Of a DNA stretch of 64,000 nucleotides, positions 49,931 through 59,400 are shown one piece after another. The notes below the pieces were generated by a model that saw nothing but the letters and a program-made list of their open reading frames with translations, was not told the origin of the DNA and made no database searches. The stretch is from contig JBCBYB010000008.1 in assembly GCA_039816045.1 (NCBI GenBank), forward strand, positions 62,001-126,000. The letters are read 5' to 3'. The translations under genes and the position numbers were made by a program. Numbering within the stretch: the first letter of the stretch is position 1; every line of letters starts with the position of its first letter. This DNA comes from Thermohalobaculum sp039816045. Its GTDB lineage: Bacteria > Pseudomonadota > Alphaproteobacteria > Rhodobacterales > Rhodobacteraceae.

Positions 49931-50254
49931 TCAGAGCAAGAGTGTCACCAGCGTAAACCCCGCGATGCCGGCGCCGATCCCCGCAATCGTGCTGGCCGCT
50001 GCATAGCCTGCGACCAGCGCAGCGGCGGCCGCGGCCCCAGTGGCTGGATCGACTGCGAAGCCCCCGGCGCCATCCGACAGCACCATGGGTGCGATCAAGG
50101 CGGGCAGAACGGTCGCCGGCACAAAGCCCAGCACGCGCCGCACCCGCTCCGACACCGGCCTGCCGCCGAGCAGGCCAAGAAACGAGAACCGGATCAAATA
50201 GGTGGTAATGCCGAGACCCACAATCACCAGCCAGATGGTCGCGGGCTCGATCAC
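49931..50254 (-). CDS. azlD: Branched-chain amino acid exporter small subunit AzlD
   Basis: 107-residue, four-helix membrane protein. It contains IWLVIVGLGITTYLIRFSFL and RVLGFVPATVLPALIAPMVL, the AzlD family marks. With AzlC it exports branched-chain amino acids or analogues. A GTG start at 50254 overlaps the azlC stop as GTGA, the normal arrangement. It ends 4 bp from the pheT stop. Confidence 0.92.
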   Translation of the reverse strand: MIEPATIWLVIVGLGITTYLIRFSFLGLLGGRPVSERVRRVLGFVPATVLPALIAPMVLSDGAGGFAVDPATGAAAAAALVAGYAAASTIAGIGAGIAGFTLVTLLL

Positions 50255-50976
50255 TGCTGATCCTCCGGGTGTGGCAGGCTCATCCCGATGACGATGCCGG
50301 CGGCCGCGCCAATCATAACGCCGAGGGAGAACGGCACCCCTGCCAGCAACACCGATATTGTCGCTGCCACCGCTGCTGCGACGGCGTTCGCCCGGCCGCG
50401 CAGCATGGGGGCTGCAATAGCGATAAAGGCGACCGGTACAATGAAGCTGAGATCCACGTAGGCTTGCAGACGGTCTCCGAGGGTTGCGCCCAGATAGGTC
50501 ATAACGATCCAAGCCAGACTTGTTGGCAGGCCCACGCCAAAGAAAAATCCGAGCCGGTCAGAGAGGCTGTCGTCCGGTTTTGTCCGATAGCGTTGGATCG
50601 ACAAACCGTAACTCTGGTCGTGCAGGAGGACGGCTGCGAGCGCGCGCAAGTTCAAGGGCGCCCCTTGCCAGGAGATTGCAAGCGAGGCCGAGTACATCGC
50701 CATGCGCAGGTTGACCACCGCACCTGTCAAAATCGCCACCAGTGCTGGCCCGTCATTGGCAAGCACCTGGAGGGCGGCAAGCTGGCTTGCACCTGCGATC
50801 ACCAGCGCACTCATCGTGAGGGTTGCAGCAAGATTCAGCCCGTTCTCCGCCGCGACGATCCCGAAGATCAGTCCAAAAGGGCCCACGGCCGCCAGCACGG
50901 GGATCGCGCTGAGCAAACCCGCGCGGAAACCACGGCGGCCAAGGCGAACAGGGTCGGGGTGTGGGGTCATGTCCAT
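50251..50976 (-). CDS. azlC: Branched-chain amino acid exporter large subunit AzlC
   Basis: 241-residue LIV-E type exporter protein with six or seven helices. The family signature AVGPFGLIFGIVAAENGLN and GASQLAALQVLANDG, then NLRMAMYSASLAIS. It pumps leucine, isoleucine, valine or toxic analogues outward. ATG 50976 or 50970 are equally possible. It precedes azlD with a 4-bp overlap and is divergent from the lipase gene. Confidence 0.93.
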   Translation of the reverse strand: MDMTPHPDPVRLGRRGFRAGLLSAIPVLAAVGPFGLIFGIVAAENGLNLAATLTMSALVIAGASQLAALQVLANDGPALVAILTGAVVNLRMAMYSASLAISWQGAPLNLRALAAVLLHDQSYGLSIQRYRTKPDDSLSDRLGFFFGVGLPTSLAWIVMTYLGATLGDRLQAYVDLSFIVPVAFIAIAAPMLRGRANAVAAAVAATISVLLAGVPFSLGVMIGAAAGIVIGMSLPHPEDQQ

Positions 50977-51031
50977 CGCTTTGCTCTACCGGGCCTTGAC
51001 CGCGCGCACCAGTCGCGGTTTGTGATGGGGT

Positions 51032-51694
51032 ATGCGAACCGACGTGAACAACGCCCAATCGGGCCAGATCCCCTTCGGGCTGGAAGGCGTGTTGCTGATC
51101 CACGGTCTCGGCCGGGGAGAGGGCTCCATGGTGTTGCTGGCGCGGTGGCTCAGGCGCAGCGGTTTCGAGACGGCCAGGGTTCGGTATCCATCCCGTCAAC
51201 TTAGCCTTGAGGAGGCGGTCTGCTGGGTCCAACAGCGGGTTGCAGCGCTGACGAAAGGCTGGGGCCGTGTACATCTCGTTGGCCACTCGCTCGGGGGCGT
51301 CATCGCAAGACGCATGGCGCTTTCGCGGAGCGATGCGCGGTTTGGCCGCGTTGTGCAACTGGGTGCTCCGAATGCAGGCGCGCCGCTCGCAGAAAGGCTG
51401 GCGCGTTGGCAGTGGGCGCGCCGGGTCTTTGGTCCAGCCTTGAGCGACATCGCCGTGCTTAGGCCTCCGAACAGCCAGAGCGAGGGTATCGCGGCAATCG
51501 CCGGGATCTGTGCCTTGGGAACGCGGCGGGGTGACTGGCTTGTCCCGGTCCGTTCCGCTTGGGCAGGGGCGGAGGCGCGCGCGGTCGTGTCGACGGTTCA
51601 TGGGCTGTTGCCCCTCAATGCAGAGGTCGGCCGCCTGATTTGCTGCTATCTGCAAACGGGGTCGTTCGGTACTGCTGGGAGGGTCGCACGATGA
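51032..51694 (+). CDS. Alpha/beta hydrolase, lipase/PGAP1-like
   Basis: 220-residue soluble alpha/beta hydrolase. LLIHGLGRGEGSMVLLARWL forms the oxyanion region, and the nucleophile elbow is LVGHSLGGVIARRMAL (Ser at about residue 92). The catalytic His is likely in STVHGLLP near residue 190. No signal peptide. The ATG codon of fdhD overlaps its stop, so it heads the fdhD-mobA-mobB-moeA chain although a role in molybdenum cofactor work is not known for this fold. Confidence 0.83.
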   Translation: MRTDVNNAQSGQIPFGLEGVLLIHGLGRGEGSMVLLARWLRRSGFETARVRYPSRQLSLEEAVCWVQQRVAALTKGWGRVHLVGHSLGGVIARRMALSRSDARFGRVVQLGAPNAGAPLAERLARWQWARRVFGPALSDIAVLRPPNSQSEGIAAIAGICALGTRRGDWLVPVRSAWAGAEARAVVSTVHGLLPLNAEVGRLICCYLQTGSFGTAGRVAR

Positions 51695-52560
51695 CCGAAT
51701 TCGTCATCGCACCTGATTCGACCGATCCGCGCCTTACCCGAGGCGTCACCGGGCGGGACCAGACCGGCGCTTTGGTCGACATCCGCGTGGTCGAGGAGCG
51801 GGCGCTTACTATCTATCTGAACGCTCAGGAGGTGGTCACCGCGATGACCATCGGCGACCATCCGGAATACCTCGCGCTTGGCTACCTGCTGAACCAAGGG
51901 ATGCTCTTGGCGTCCGACCAGGTGACGGCGGTGGACTATGACGACGAACTTGAGGTCGTCGTGGTCCGCACCGAGCGGGCAACCGACTACGAGGATAAGA
52001 TGCGCCGCAAGATCCGCACCAGCGGCTGCGCGGTCGGAACTGTCTTTGGTGATATGATGGAGCAGATCGAGGGGGTCTCTTTGCCGAAGGCGGAGCTGCG
52101 GACGTCATGGCTCTATGCGCTCGCAAAGGCGATCAACACGGTTCCCAGCCTTTACCTCGAGGCCGGGGCGATCCACGGCACTGTGCTGTGCGAGCAGGGG
52201 CGCCCACTCGTGTTCATGGAGGATGTCGGGCGCCACAATGCGGTCGATAAGATCGCTGGATGGATGTTCCGTGAGGGCGTCTCGGGGGCGGACAAGATCC
52301 TCTACACCACAGGGCGGCTGACCTCGGAGATGGTGATCAAGACGGCGCTGATGGGCGTTCCCATCTTGGCCTCGCGCTCGGGGTTCACGGCCTGGGGGGT
52401 GGGGCTTGCGCGAGCGACTGGAATGACCTTGATCGGCCGGATGCGGGGGCAGCGTTTCGTCTGTCTCTCGGGCGAGGCACGGCTGACCTATGATATCGAT
52501 CCCGCCTCCGCCGCCGAGGAAGAGTCCCGCCACCGTCGAAAAGGAGCCGGCCATGACTGA
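51691..52560 (+). CDS. fdhD: Formate dehydrogenase accessory sulfurtransferase FdhD, single-Cys variant
   Basis: 289 residues. FdhD passes sulfur from IscS to the bis-MGD cofactor of formate dehydrogenase. Conserved parts: EYLALGYLLNQGML, MEDVGRHNAVDKIAGW and YTTGRLTSEMVIKTA. The loop that carries Cys-x-x-Cys in E. coli (Cys121/Cys124) reads SGCAVG here: the first Cys is present, the second is Gly. ATG 51691 overlaps the lipase stop. No formate dehydrogenase structural gene is in the window. Its end overlaps a tiny ORF that leads into mobA. Confidence 0.9.
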   Translation: MTEFVIAPDSTDPRLTRGVTGRDQTGALVDIRVVEERALTIYLNAQEVVTAMTIGDHPEYLALGYLLNQGMLLASDQVTAVDYDDELEVVVVRTERATDYEDKMRRKIRTSGCAVGTVFGDMMEQIEGVSLPKAELRTSWLYALAKAINTVPSLYLEAGAIHGTVLCEQGRPLVFMEDVGRHNAVDKIAGWMFREGVSGADKILYTTGRLTSEMVIKTALMGVPILASRSGFTAWGVGLARATGMTLIGRMRGQRFVCLSGEARLTYDIDPASAAEEESRHRRKGAGHD

Positions 52561-52609
52561 ACTCAACGGCGGATTTGGACCGGGGCGTTCATTTTGGGGA
52601 ATGAAATGA
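52553..52609 (+). CDS. Candidate 18-codon coupling peptide between fdhD and mobA
   Basis: ATG 52553 has an excellent AAGGAG site 6 bases upstream and encodes an 18-residue peptide (MTELNGGFGPGRSFWGMK). It overlaps the fdhD stop by 8 bp and its TGA overlaps the mobA ATG as ATGA, so a ribosome finishing it would sit on the mobA start. It could be a translational-coupling leader, a real microprotein or chance. No similarity recognised. Confidence 0.45.
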   Translation: MTELNGGFGPGRSFWGMK

Positions 52610-53223
52610 CCACTGCGGGGGTGATCCTGGCCGGCGGGCTCGCGCGACGCATGGGCGGGGGCGACAAAACCTTGCTAGAGGTGGCGGGACGTCCCCTGCT
52701 CGCCCACGTGATCGCGCGCCTCTCAGCACAGGTCTCTGAGGTCGCCATTAACGCCAACGGTGATCCTTCCCGGGGGGCTTTCGGGCTGCCTGTCGTCCAG
52801 GACACGGTCGACGGGTTTGCCGGGCCACTCGCAGGGGTGCTTGCGGGCCTACGCTGGGCGGCGTCGCGAGGCCATGACCGGATCGTGACAGCAGCCGGCG
52901 ACACGCCCTTCTTTCCCGCGACGCTTGCCGCTCGTCTGGCTGAAACCGCCGAAGCGAATGGGACGCCGCTCGCATGCGCTGCCACGACGGATCCCGAGCG
53001 GGGGCTCTCCGAGCATCCGACCTTCGGGCTCTGGCCTGTCGCGCTGACCGACGATCTCGAGGAAGCGCTCATCACCGGCCATGTGCGCAAGGTGATTCTG
53101 TGGACGTCACGTCATGGCTGCGCGCGCGCATTGTTCGACGACGCAGGCTCTTACCCGTTCTTCAACGTCAACACACCCGAGGATCTCGCAGAAGCGGCTC
53201 GGATCGCGGAGGCGGCGGCATGA
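52606..53223 (+). CDS. mobA: Molybdenum cofactor guanylyltransferase MobA
   Basis: 205-residue nucleotidyltransferase that joins GMP to molybdopterin, giving the MGD cofactor used by formate dehydrogenase and other DMSO-reductase-family enzymes. Signature GVILAGGLARRMGGGDKTLL with the pyrophosphorylase loop; PLAGVLAGLRWA and TAAGDTPFFP with metal-binding Asp; EHPTFGLWPVAL. Either the tiny ORF ATGA overlap or a GGGGA site can start it. The mobB ATG overlaps its stop. Confidence 0.94.
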   Translation: MTTAGVILAGGLARRMGGGDKTLLEVAGRPLLAHVIARLSAQVSEVAINANGDPSRGAFGLPVVQDTVDGFAGPLAGVLAGLRWAASRGHDRIVTAAGDTPFFPATLAARLAETAEANGTPLACAATTDPERGLSEHPTFGLWPVALTDDLEEALITGHVRKVILWTSRHGCARALFDDAGSYPFFNVNTPEDLAEAARIAEAAA

Positions 53224-53750
53224 ACGTCTACGGTGTGATCGGTTGGAAGAACGCGGGCAAGACCACCCTTGTCGAGCGGCTGGTGGCAGAGATCTCTGCG
53301 CGCGGTTTCTCGGTCTCAACGTTGAAGCACACCCATCACGGGGTAGACGTAGACCGGCCCGGCAAGGACAGCCATCGCCACCGCGCAGCGGGGGCCCATC
53401 AGGTGATCCTGGCGTCGTCGGCACGTTGGGCTGTCATGACAGAACTTCGCGGCGCGCCGGAGCCCTCCTTGGCGGATCTGATCGCGCGCCTCGATCCGGT
53501 GGACATCGTCATCGTCGAAGGTTGGAAGCGTGACAGCCATCCAAAGATCGAGGCGTGGCGGGCGGAAACTGGCCAGCCGCTGATTGCCCGGGGTGATTTG
53601 ACCGTGCGGGCAATTGCTACCAATGACGTGCCGGAAATCCGTCCGGCCGCCGAACAACCCGTGATCGGGCTCGACGATATCCCGGCCATCGCGGACTTCA
53701 TTCTTGCCGATCTCGGGATGGCCCTGCGCCAAAGCGGAGCTGAAGCGTGA
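53220..53750 (+). CDS. mobB: Molybdopterin-guanine dinucleotide biosynthesis adapter MobB
   Basis: 176-residue P-loop GTP-binding protein. VIGWKNAGKTTLVERLVAEI is the P-loop, TLKHTHHGVDVDRPGKDSHR the family metal/switch motif, and IVIVEGWKRDSHPKIE the Walker B-like part. MobB raises MobA activity but is dispensable in E. coli. ATGA overlap with mobA and GTGA overlap with moeA place it inside the cofactor operon. Confidence 0.95.
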   Translation: MNVYGVIGWKNAGKTTLVERLVAEISARGFSVSTLKHTHHGVDVDRPGKDSHRHRAAGAHQVILASSARWAVMTELRGAPEPSLADLIARLDPVDIVIVEGWKRDSHPKIEAWRAETGQPLIARGDLTVRAIATNDVPEIRPAAEQPVIGLDDIPAIADFILADLGMALRQSGAEA

Positions 53751-54985
53751 GCACGCGGCTCGCCGATGATTGCTTTGCCTTGCCGCCGGGGGTTGATTGG
53801 ACTCCGGTCGACGACGCTCTGGGCCTGCTGCGGGATCGGCTCACATGCGTCTGTGCGGCGGTGGATGGCCCGCTCGAGGTTGGTGCAGTTCTGGCGGAAC
53901 CCGTTCTCGCCCGTCGCGACAATCCGCCTACCGACAACGCTGCGGTCGATGGCTTTGCGTTTGCTTGGGAGAATGCAGCGGCCGAGGCCGATCTTGGTCT
54001 CGCCGATGGGCGGGCAGCGGCCGGACATCCGTTCCCTGGTCGACTGTCACCGGGAGAGGCGTTGCGGATCCTTACGGGCGCTGAGCTTCCTGCAGGCGCT
54101 GATACGGTGGTGTTGGAGGAGGACTGCACAATCTCGGCTGGACGGGTGCGTTTTCCGCGCCCCAAACGCAAGGGTGCGAACAGGCGTGCCAAAGGGGAAG
54201 ATGCGCGCGTTGGTGGTCTGGCCCTGGAGGAGGGGACGGTTCTCGGACCTCAGCACATCGCGCGAGCCGCCATCGTCGGAGTGCACCGTGCGCGCATGCG
54301 CGAGCGCCTCCGGGTCGGCGTCCTTTCTACCGGGGACGAATTGATCACACCGGGCGATGACGGTCCGGGCATTCCAGACGCCAACTGGCCGATGCTTGAG
54401 GGGTTCTGCGGGCGCCAGGGCTATCGACCCCTTCATCTTGGGCGGGCGCATGACCAGGTGGATGCCGTCCGAGACGCGCTCGATCGTGGGGCGGCGACTG
54501 CGGACGCGATCCTGACCACCGGAGGAGCATCGGCCGGGGATGAAGATCATGTCTCGCGCCTGCTAAGCGAGGAGGGTCAACTCCACACCTGGCGGATCGC
54601 TGTAAAGCCGGGCCGCCCCTTGGTATTAGGGCTTTGGCGCGGCGTGCCGGTCTTCGGTTTGCCAGGCAACCCCGTCGCGGCCTTCGTCTGTGCGTTGATC
54701 TTCGTGCGCCCTGCTTTGCGGGTTCTGGCGGGGGCTCCTTGGGAAGATCCACAGGGCTTCACCGTGCCTGCCGCCTTCGAGAAGTCAAAGAAGCCCGGCC
54801 GCCGGGAGTTTCTGCGCGCTCGGCTCGATGGGCAAGGCCGGGCGGAGATCTTCCGTTCAGAGGGGTCGGGGCTTGTTGGGGGCCTTGCCTGGGCGACTGG
54901 ACTGGTAGAACTGCCGGACGGTGCTCTCACCGTCCGGCCTGGAGACAAGGTGCGCTATCTGCCCTATGCGAGCTTCGGGCTCTGA
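53747..54985 (+). CDS. moeA: Molybdopterin molybdenumtransferase MoeA
   Basis: 412-residue enzyme that inserts molybdate into adenylylated molybdopterin. Domain order is typical: NPPTDNAAVDGFAF at the start, MoeA/Mog fold in VLSTGDELITPGDDG and ILTTGGASAGDEDHV, VKPGRPLVLG and GLPGNPVAAFVCA. GTG 53747 overlaps the mobB stop. A perfect 10-bp inverted repeat with a 4-base loop sits in the coding sequence at 54914-54937 (CCGGACGGTG/CACCGTCCGG). Last gene of the chain. Confidence 0.95.
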   Translation: MSTRLADDCFALPPGVDWTPVDDALGLLRDRLTCVCAAVDGPLEVGAVLAEPVLARRDNPPTDNAAVDGFAFAWENAAAEADLGLADGRAAAGHPFPGRLSPGEALRILTGAELPAGADTVVLEEDCTISAGRVRFPRPKRKGANRRAKGEDARVGGLALEEGTVLGPQHIARAAIVGVHRARMRERLRVGVLSTGDELITPGDDGPGIPDANWPMLEGFCGRQGYRPLHLGRAHDQVDAVRDALDRGAATADAILTTGGASAGDEDHVSRLLSEEGQLHTWRIAVKPGRPLVLGLWRGVPVFGLPGNPVAAFVCALIFVRPALRVLAGAPWEDPQGFTVPAAFEKSKKPGRREFLRARLDGQGRAEIFRSEGSGLVGGLAWATGLVELPDGALTVRPGDKVRYLPYASFGL

Positions 54986-54988
54986 GGC

Positions 54989-55507
54989 TCAGCAGTTGGC
55001 GGACCGAAAGACGGCACCTTGGGTCGCGCCATGCTTCGTCTTGTCGTCATAGACATCCTGCGGCTTGTCGATGACCGGTGTGAACCAGTCGTTCATGATC
55101 GTTTGCTGCAGTTCCTTGGCCGTGAGGATGTTGCCCGCGGCGACCCTCTCCGCTTCGAGTTGACGGGCTTTCTCTGCGATCTTGGCGAAGCTCTCCATCA
55201 GGATCAGCTTGTGGCCGCGCTCGTGAAAATCCAGACACTTATAGAAGCGGTCCCACTCTTTCTTGGCCTTGGCGCTCTGCTTCGAATAGGTCGCCCAGAC
55301 AGGCATGGTCAGCTGGGTTTTCGCCGCGAGCTTCAGCTGTTTGACCGAGCCGTCTTTGTTCACCGAGATCCGGGTGGCGCCAATGTCGAAGGCGAACTCA
55401 CCGGCATGATCACGCTTGTTCATCTCCGTGACCAGAGCCTCGGGATCCTTGGCCTTCAGCTTGTAGGTCACCTTCTTCGGCGCGATTTTCTGCATCGTGA
55501 CTTCCAT
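54989..55507 (-). CDS. DUF922 putative zinc-dependent protease
   Basis: 172 residues. A HExxH motif (DFHERGHKLIL) at about residue 100 and the second family signature YDDKTKHGATQGA near the C terminus match DUF922, described as a secreted Zn-dependent protease family. No signal peptide is visible with ATG 55507, which follows AGGAGAGAG; an in-frame ATG at 55495 is similar. The N-terminal half is beta-rich (KVTYKLKAKDPEALVTEMNK). It is convergent with moeA (3 bp) and shares the leader gap with greA. Proteolytic activity is only inferred. Confidence 0.72.
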   Translation of the reverse strand: MEVTMQKIAPKKVTYKLKAKDPEALVTEMNKRDHAGEFAFDIGATRISVNKDGSVKQLKLAAKTQLTMPVWATYSKQSAKAKKEWDRFYKCLDFHERGHKLILMESFAKIAEKARQLEAERVAAGNILTAKELQQTIMNDWFTPVIDKPQDVYDDKTKHGATQGAVFRSANC

Positions 55508-55810
55508 TGTCTCTCTCCTAGAACTTGGGGTCAAAACTGATCTGCTTGGGCCATCAAATCCTGGCCCTGTGACGCCTAGATCGGGGTCGCTGGCTGAGTA
55601 TTCAATTGCGCGATACATTGTAGCCGGAGGGCCATCGTGACGCGTGCATTGTGTCCGGAAGCAGGGGAAGCAGGCGTCTAACCTTGCGCAAGCGTTCCAG
55701 CCACCCTGCGCTCTTCCTCGTCGGCCAGGCGTTTTGTGCGCAGAATGGGCCCGGCGGCCCGGGATATGAGAACGCGGCGGCGTATCAACGGGGCGACCGC
55801 AGATCCCTGC
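55508..55810. other. Intergenic leader with no gene recognised
   Basis: 303 bp between the DUF922 and greA genes, both read leftward. It contains the ribosome-binding site of the former and a TACAAT-like -10 element on the minus strand (55622-55617). No tRNA, terminator or conserved small ORF is seen. Confidence 0.4.
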
Positions 55811-56284
55811 TCAGAAGAACTTGACGGCGAGGATCTCGTAGGACTTGCCACCACCAGGGGTCACAACCTCAACGCTGTCGCCCTCTTCCTTGCCGATCAG
55901 CGTGCGGGCAAGTGGCGAGTTCATGTTGAGCTTGCCAGCCTGAATGTCCGCTTCCGCCTCGCCAACGATCTGATAGGTCTTTTCTTCGTCGGTGTCCTCG
56001 TCAACCAGCTCTACGGTCGCGCCGAAGCGCACAGTGGTGCCGCTCATTTTGGCCGGATCAATCACGTCCGCGCGGCCGATCATGCCCTCGAGCTCTTTGA
56101 TGCGGCCTTCGATGAAGCTCTGCTTCTCTCGGGCGGAATGGTATTCTGCATTCTCGGACAGATCGCCGTGCTCGCGCGCTTCCGCGATCGCTTTGATCAC
56201 GGCTGGGCGCTCCTCATGCTTCAGCGTCTTCAGTTCCTCGTTCAGAGCGTCATAGCCCTGTCGGGTCATCGGGATCTTGTCCAT
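55811..56284 (-). CDS. greA: Transcription elongation factor GreA
   Basis: 157-residue two-domain factor. The N-terminal coiled-coil hairpin ends in the acidic tip DLSENAEYHSAREKQ that stimulates RNA polymerase cleavage of backtracked RNA; the C-terminal FKBP-like domain follows (IVGEAEADIQAGKLNMNSP, GDSVEVVTPGG). ATG 56284. It lies 161 bp downstream of carB on the same strand and may be cotranscribed, as is common in alphaproteobacteria. Confidence 0.97.
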   Translation of the reverse strand: MDKIPMTRQGYDALNEELKTLKHEERPAVIKAIAEAREHGDLSENAEYHSAREKQSFIEGRIKELEGMIGRADVIDPAKMSGTTVRFGATVELVDEDTDEEKTYQIVGEAEADIQAGKLNMNSPLARTLIGKEEGDSVEVVTPGGGKSYEILAVKFF

Positions 56285-56445
56285 GCGGTCCCCCTGACTG
56301 TGGGTGATCGGCCTTCGGGCGGGTTGCCGTTGGGACAGGGAGACCGCTTCCGCCGCGGCTCCGGGCCCCGTGAGCGGTCCGTCATAATGAGACCGTAGCG
56401 GCGTGCTTGCCTGGGTGCAAGCGCCCGAAGGCAGGTTGGGATCGG

Positions 56446-59400
56446 CTATGAACGCGTGGCAAACGATTGCAACGGTGCGACCTCGATGGCCCCTTGGTTG
56501 TAGGTCTCAATGGCGCGTGCAGCCGCGTTCGCTCCCGCTGCCGTCGTGTAATACGGGATCTTCTGCATCAGTGCGGTTGTGCGGATCTCGAAGCTGTCGC
56601 GAACCGACTGCGCGCCTTCCGTGGTGTTGAAGACGAGAACCACATCGCCGTCCTTCATGCGGTCGACGATGTTTGGGCGACCTTCGAACACCTTGGCGAT
56701 ACGGCTGGCCGCAACGCCTTGTGAGCGGAGATACTCTGCCGTCCCGCCGGTCGCGATCAGGGAGAAGCCGAGCCCCTCCAGAATACGGGCTGCTGGCAGG
56801 ATCGCGGCTTTGTCCCCGTCACGAACGGAGATGAACACGGTGCCAGAGCGCGGGAGCGTGGTGCCGGCTCCGAGTTGGCTCTTGAGGAACGCGCGCGCAA
56901 AGCCTTGGTCGAGACCCATCACCTCGCCGGTCGAGCGCATCTCCGGGCCCAGCAATGTGTCGACCCCGGGGAAACGGGCAAAGGGAAGCACCGCCTCTTT
57001 GACCGCAATGTGCTCGATATCCGGGTCTACGAGGTCGAACGCCGAGAGCGGCTCTCCCGCCATCACGCGCGCGGCGATCGCCGCGATGGGGGAGCCCACC
57101 GCCTTGGCCACGAACGGGACCGTCCGCGAGGCGCGGGGGTTCACCTCCAGCACATAGATCATGCCGTTCTGGATCGCGAACTGCACGTTCATCAGACCCA
57201 TGACCTCGAGTCCGATGGCAAGGGCATGGGTCTGCCGCTCGAGTTCCTCCACCATCTCGGCCGAGAGCGAGTGTGGCGGCAGAGAGCAGGCGCTGTCGCC
57301 GGAGTGAATACCGGCCTCCTCGATGTGCTCCATCACCCCCGCAATATGAACCTGATCGCCGTCGGAGATCGCGTCGACATCCACCTCAATGGCGCCGGTG
57401 AGGTATCGGTCGAACAAGAGTGGGTTTTTGCCGAGGACCGTGTTGATCTGACCCGTCTTGTCGTTGGGATAGCGGGCCTTCACGTCTTCCGGCACGAGCG
57501 ACGGGATGGTTCCGAGGATGTAGTCGTCAAAGTCCCGCTGATCCTGGAGGATGGCCATCGCCCGTCCGCCGAGCACATAGGACGGGCGGACCACCAGCGG
57601 CAGGCCGAGATCGCCTGCGACCAGGCGGGCCTGCTCGACGGAGTAAGCGATGCCGTTCTGCGGCTGGCGCAGGCCAAGCCGGTCGAGCAGCCGTTTGAAC
57701 CGGTCACGGTCCTCGGCGAGGTCGATGGCGTCAGGCGAGGTGCCAAGGATCGGGATGCCGGCGGCTTCCAGTTCTCGCGCGAGTTTCAAAGGCGTCTGGC
57801 CTCCGAGCTGCACGATCACGCCGTGAAGTGTGCCCGCGGCCTGCTCCTTGGTCAGGATCTCCAGCACATGCTCTGGGCTGAGCGGTTCGAAATAGAGCCG
57901 GTCGGAGGTGTCGTAGTCAGTCGACACGGTCTCCGGGTTGCAGTTGATCATGATGGTCTCAAAGCCCGCGTCAGAGAGCGCGAAACAAGCGTGACAGCAG
58001 CAATAATCGAACTCGATCCCCTGCCCGATTCGGTTCGGTCCACCGCCGAGGATCACGATCTTCTTCGCAGTGGATGGCCGCGCTTCACACTCGGCCTGCC
58101 CCATCGCATCCGCCTCATAGGTCGAGTACATATAGGGGGTCTGCGCTTCGAACTCGGCCGCGCAGGTGTCGATCCGCTTGTAGACCGAAGAGACGTCCGC
58201 CTCGCGCCGCGCCTCGCGCACTGCAGTCTCCGACAGATTTGTGAGCGCTCCGATGCGAGCATCCGAAAAACCCATCTGTTTCAGCCGCCGCATCCCGGCG
58301 GCATCCGAGGGGAGACCGCTTTCAACCAGCTTTGCCTCCTCGGCGACGATTTCGTCGATGCGCTGAAGGAACCAGAGATCAAATCCGGTGGCTGCTGCGA
58401 TCTCATCGAGCGCCATTTCCTCACGCATGGCTTGCGCGATCAGGCGAATCCGGTCCGGTGAGCGGCGCGCCAGTGCGGCACGGATGGCGCGGTGCCGCTC
58501 TTCGGGAGGATGGTCCGGCGAGAGACCGGGGATCTCTATCTCATCGAAACCAGACAGCCCCGTCTCCATCGAACAGAGCGCCTTCTGCACGCTTTCATGA
58601 AAGCTTCGGCCGATGGCCATGGCCTCTCCCACCGACTTCATCGCGGTGGTCAGTTCCGGCACGCTTCCGGGAAACTTCTCGAAGGCAAAGCGTGGGATCT
58701 TGGTGACGACATAGTCGATTGTCGGCTCAAAACTCGCGGGCGTCACCCCTGTGATGTCGTTCTGGAGCTCGTCGAGGGTGTACCCGATGGCGAGCTTCGC
58801 CGCGACTTTCGCGATCGGGAACCCGGTCGCCTTCGATGCAAGCGCCGAGGACCGGCTGACGCGGGGGTTCATCTCAATCACCACCATGCGGCCGTCCTCG
58901 GGGTTCACCGCGAACTGCACGTTGGAACCGCCGGTTTCCACACCGATCTCCCGCAAACAAGCGAGCGAGGCATTGCGCATCGCTTGATACTCTTTGTCGG
59001 TCAGGGTGAGCGCAGGCGCCACCGTGATGCTGTCGCCGGTGTGCACGCCCATCGGGTCGACGTTCTCGATGGAGCAGATAATGATCGCATTGTCCGCCTT
59101 GTCGCGGACGACCTCCATCTCGAACTCTTTCCAACCGAGCAGGCTCTCGTCGACCAGGATCTGCCCGACCGGCGAGGCCTCCAGCCCCTGGCGGCAGATC
59201 TTGAGATAGTCCTCGCGGTTGTAAGCGATGCCGCCGCCCGTGCCGCCGAGAGTAAAGGCCGGGCGGATGATCGCCGGCAGCCCGGTTTGCGAGAGCGCTG
59301 CCTCTGCTTCGGCCAGTCCCGCCGCAATGTCATGACCCGTCTCAGTCTTCGGCGCTGAGACGATCGCAGCACGCGGGTTCTCCAGTCCGATCCGGTCCAT

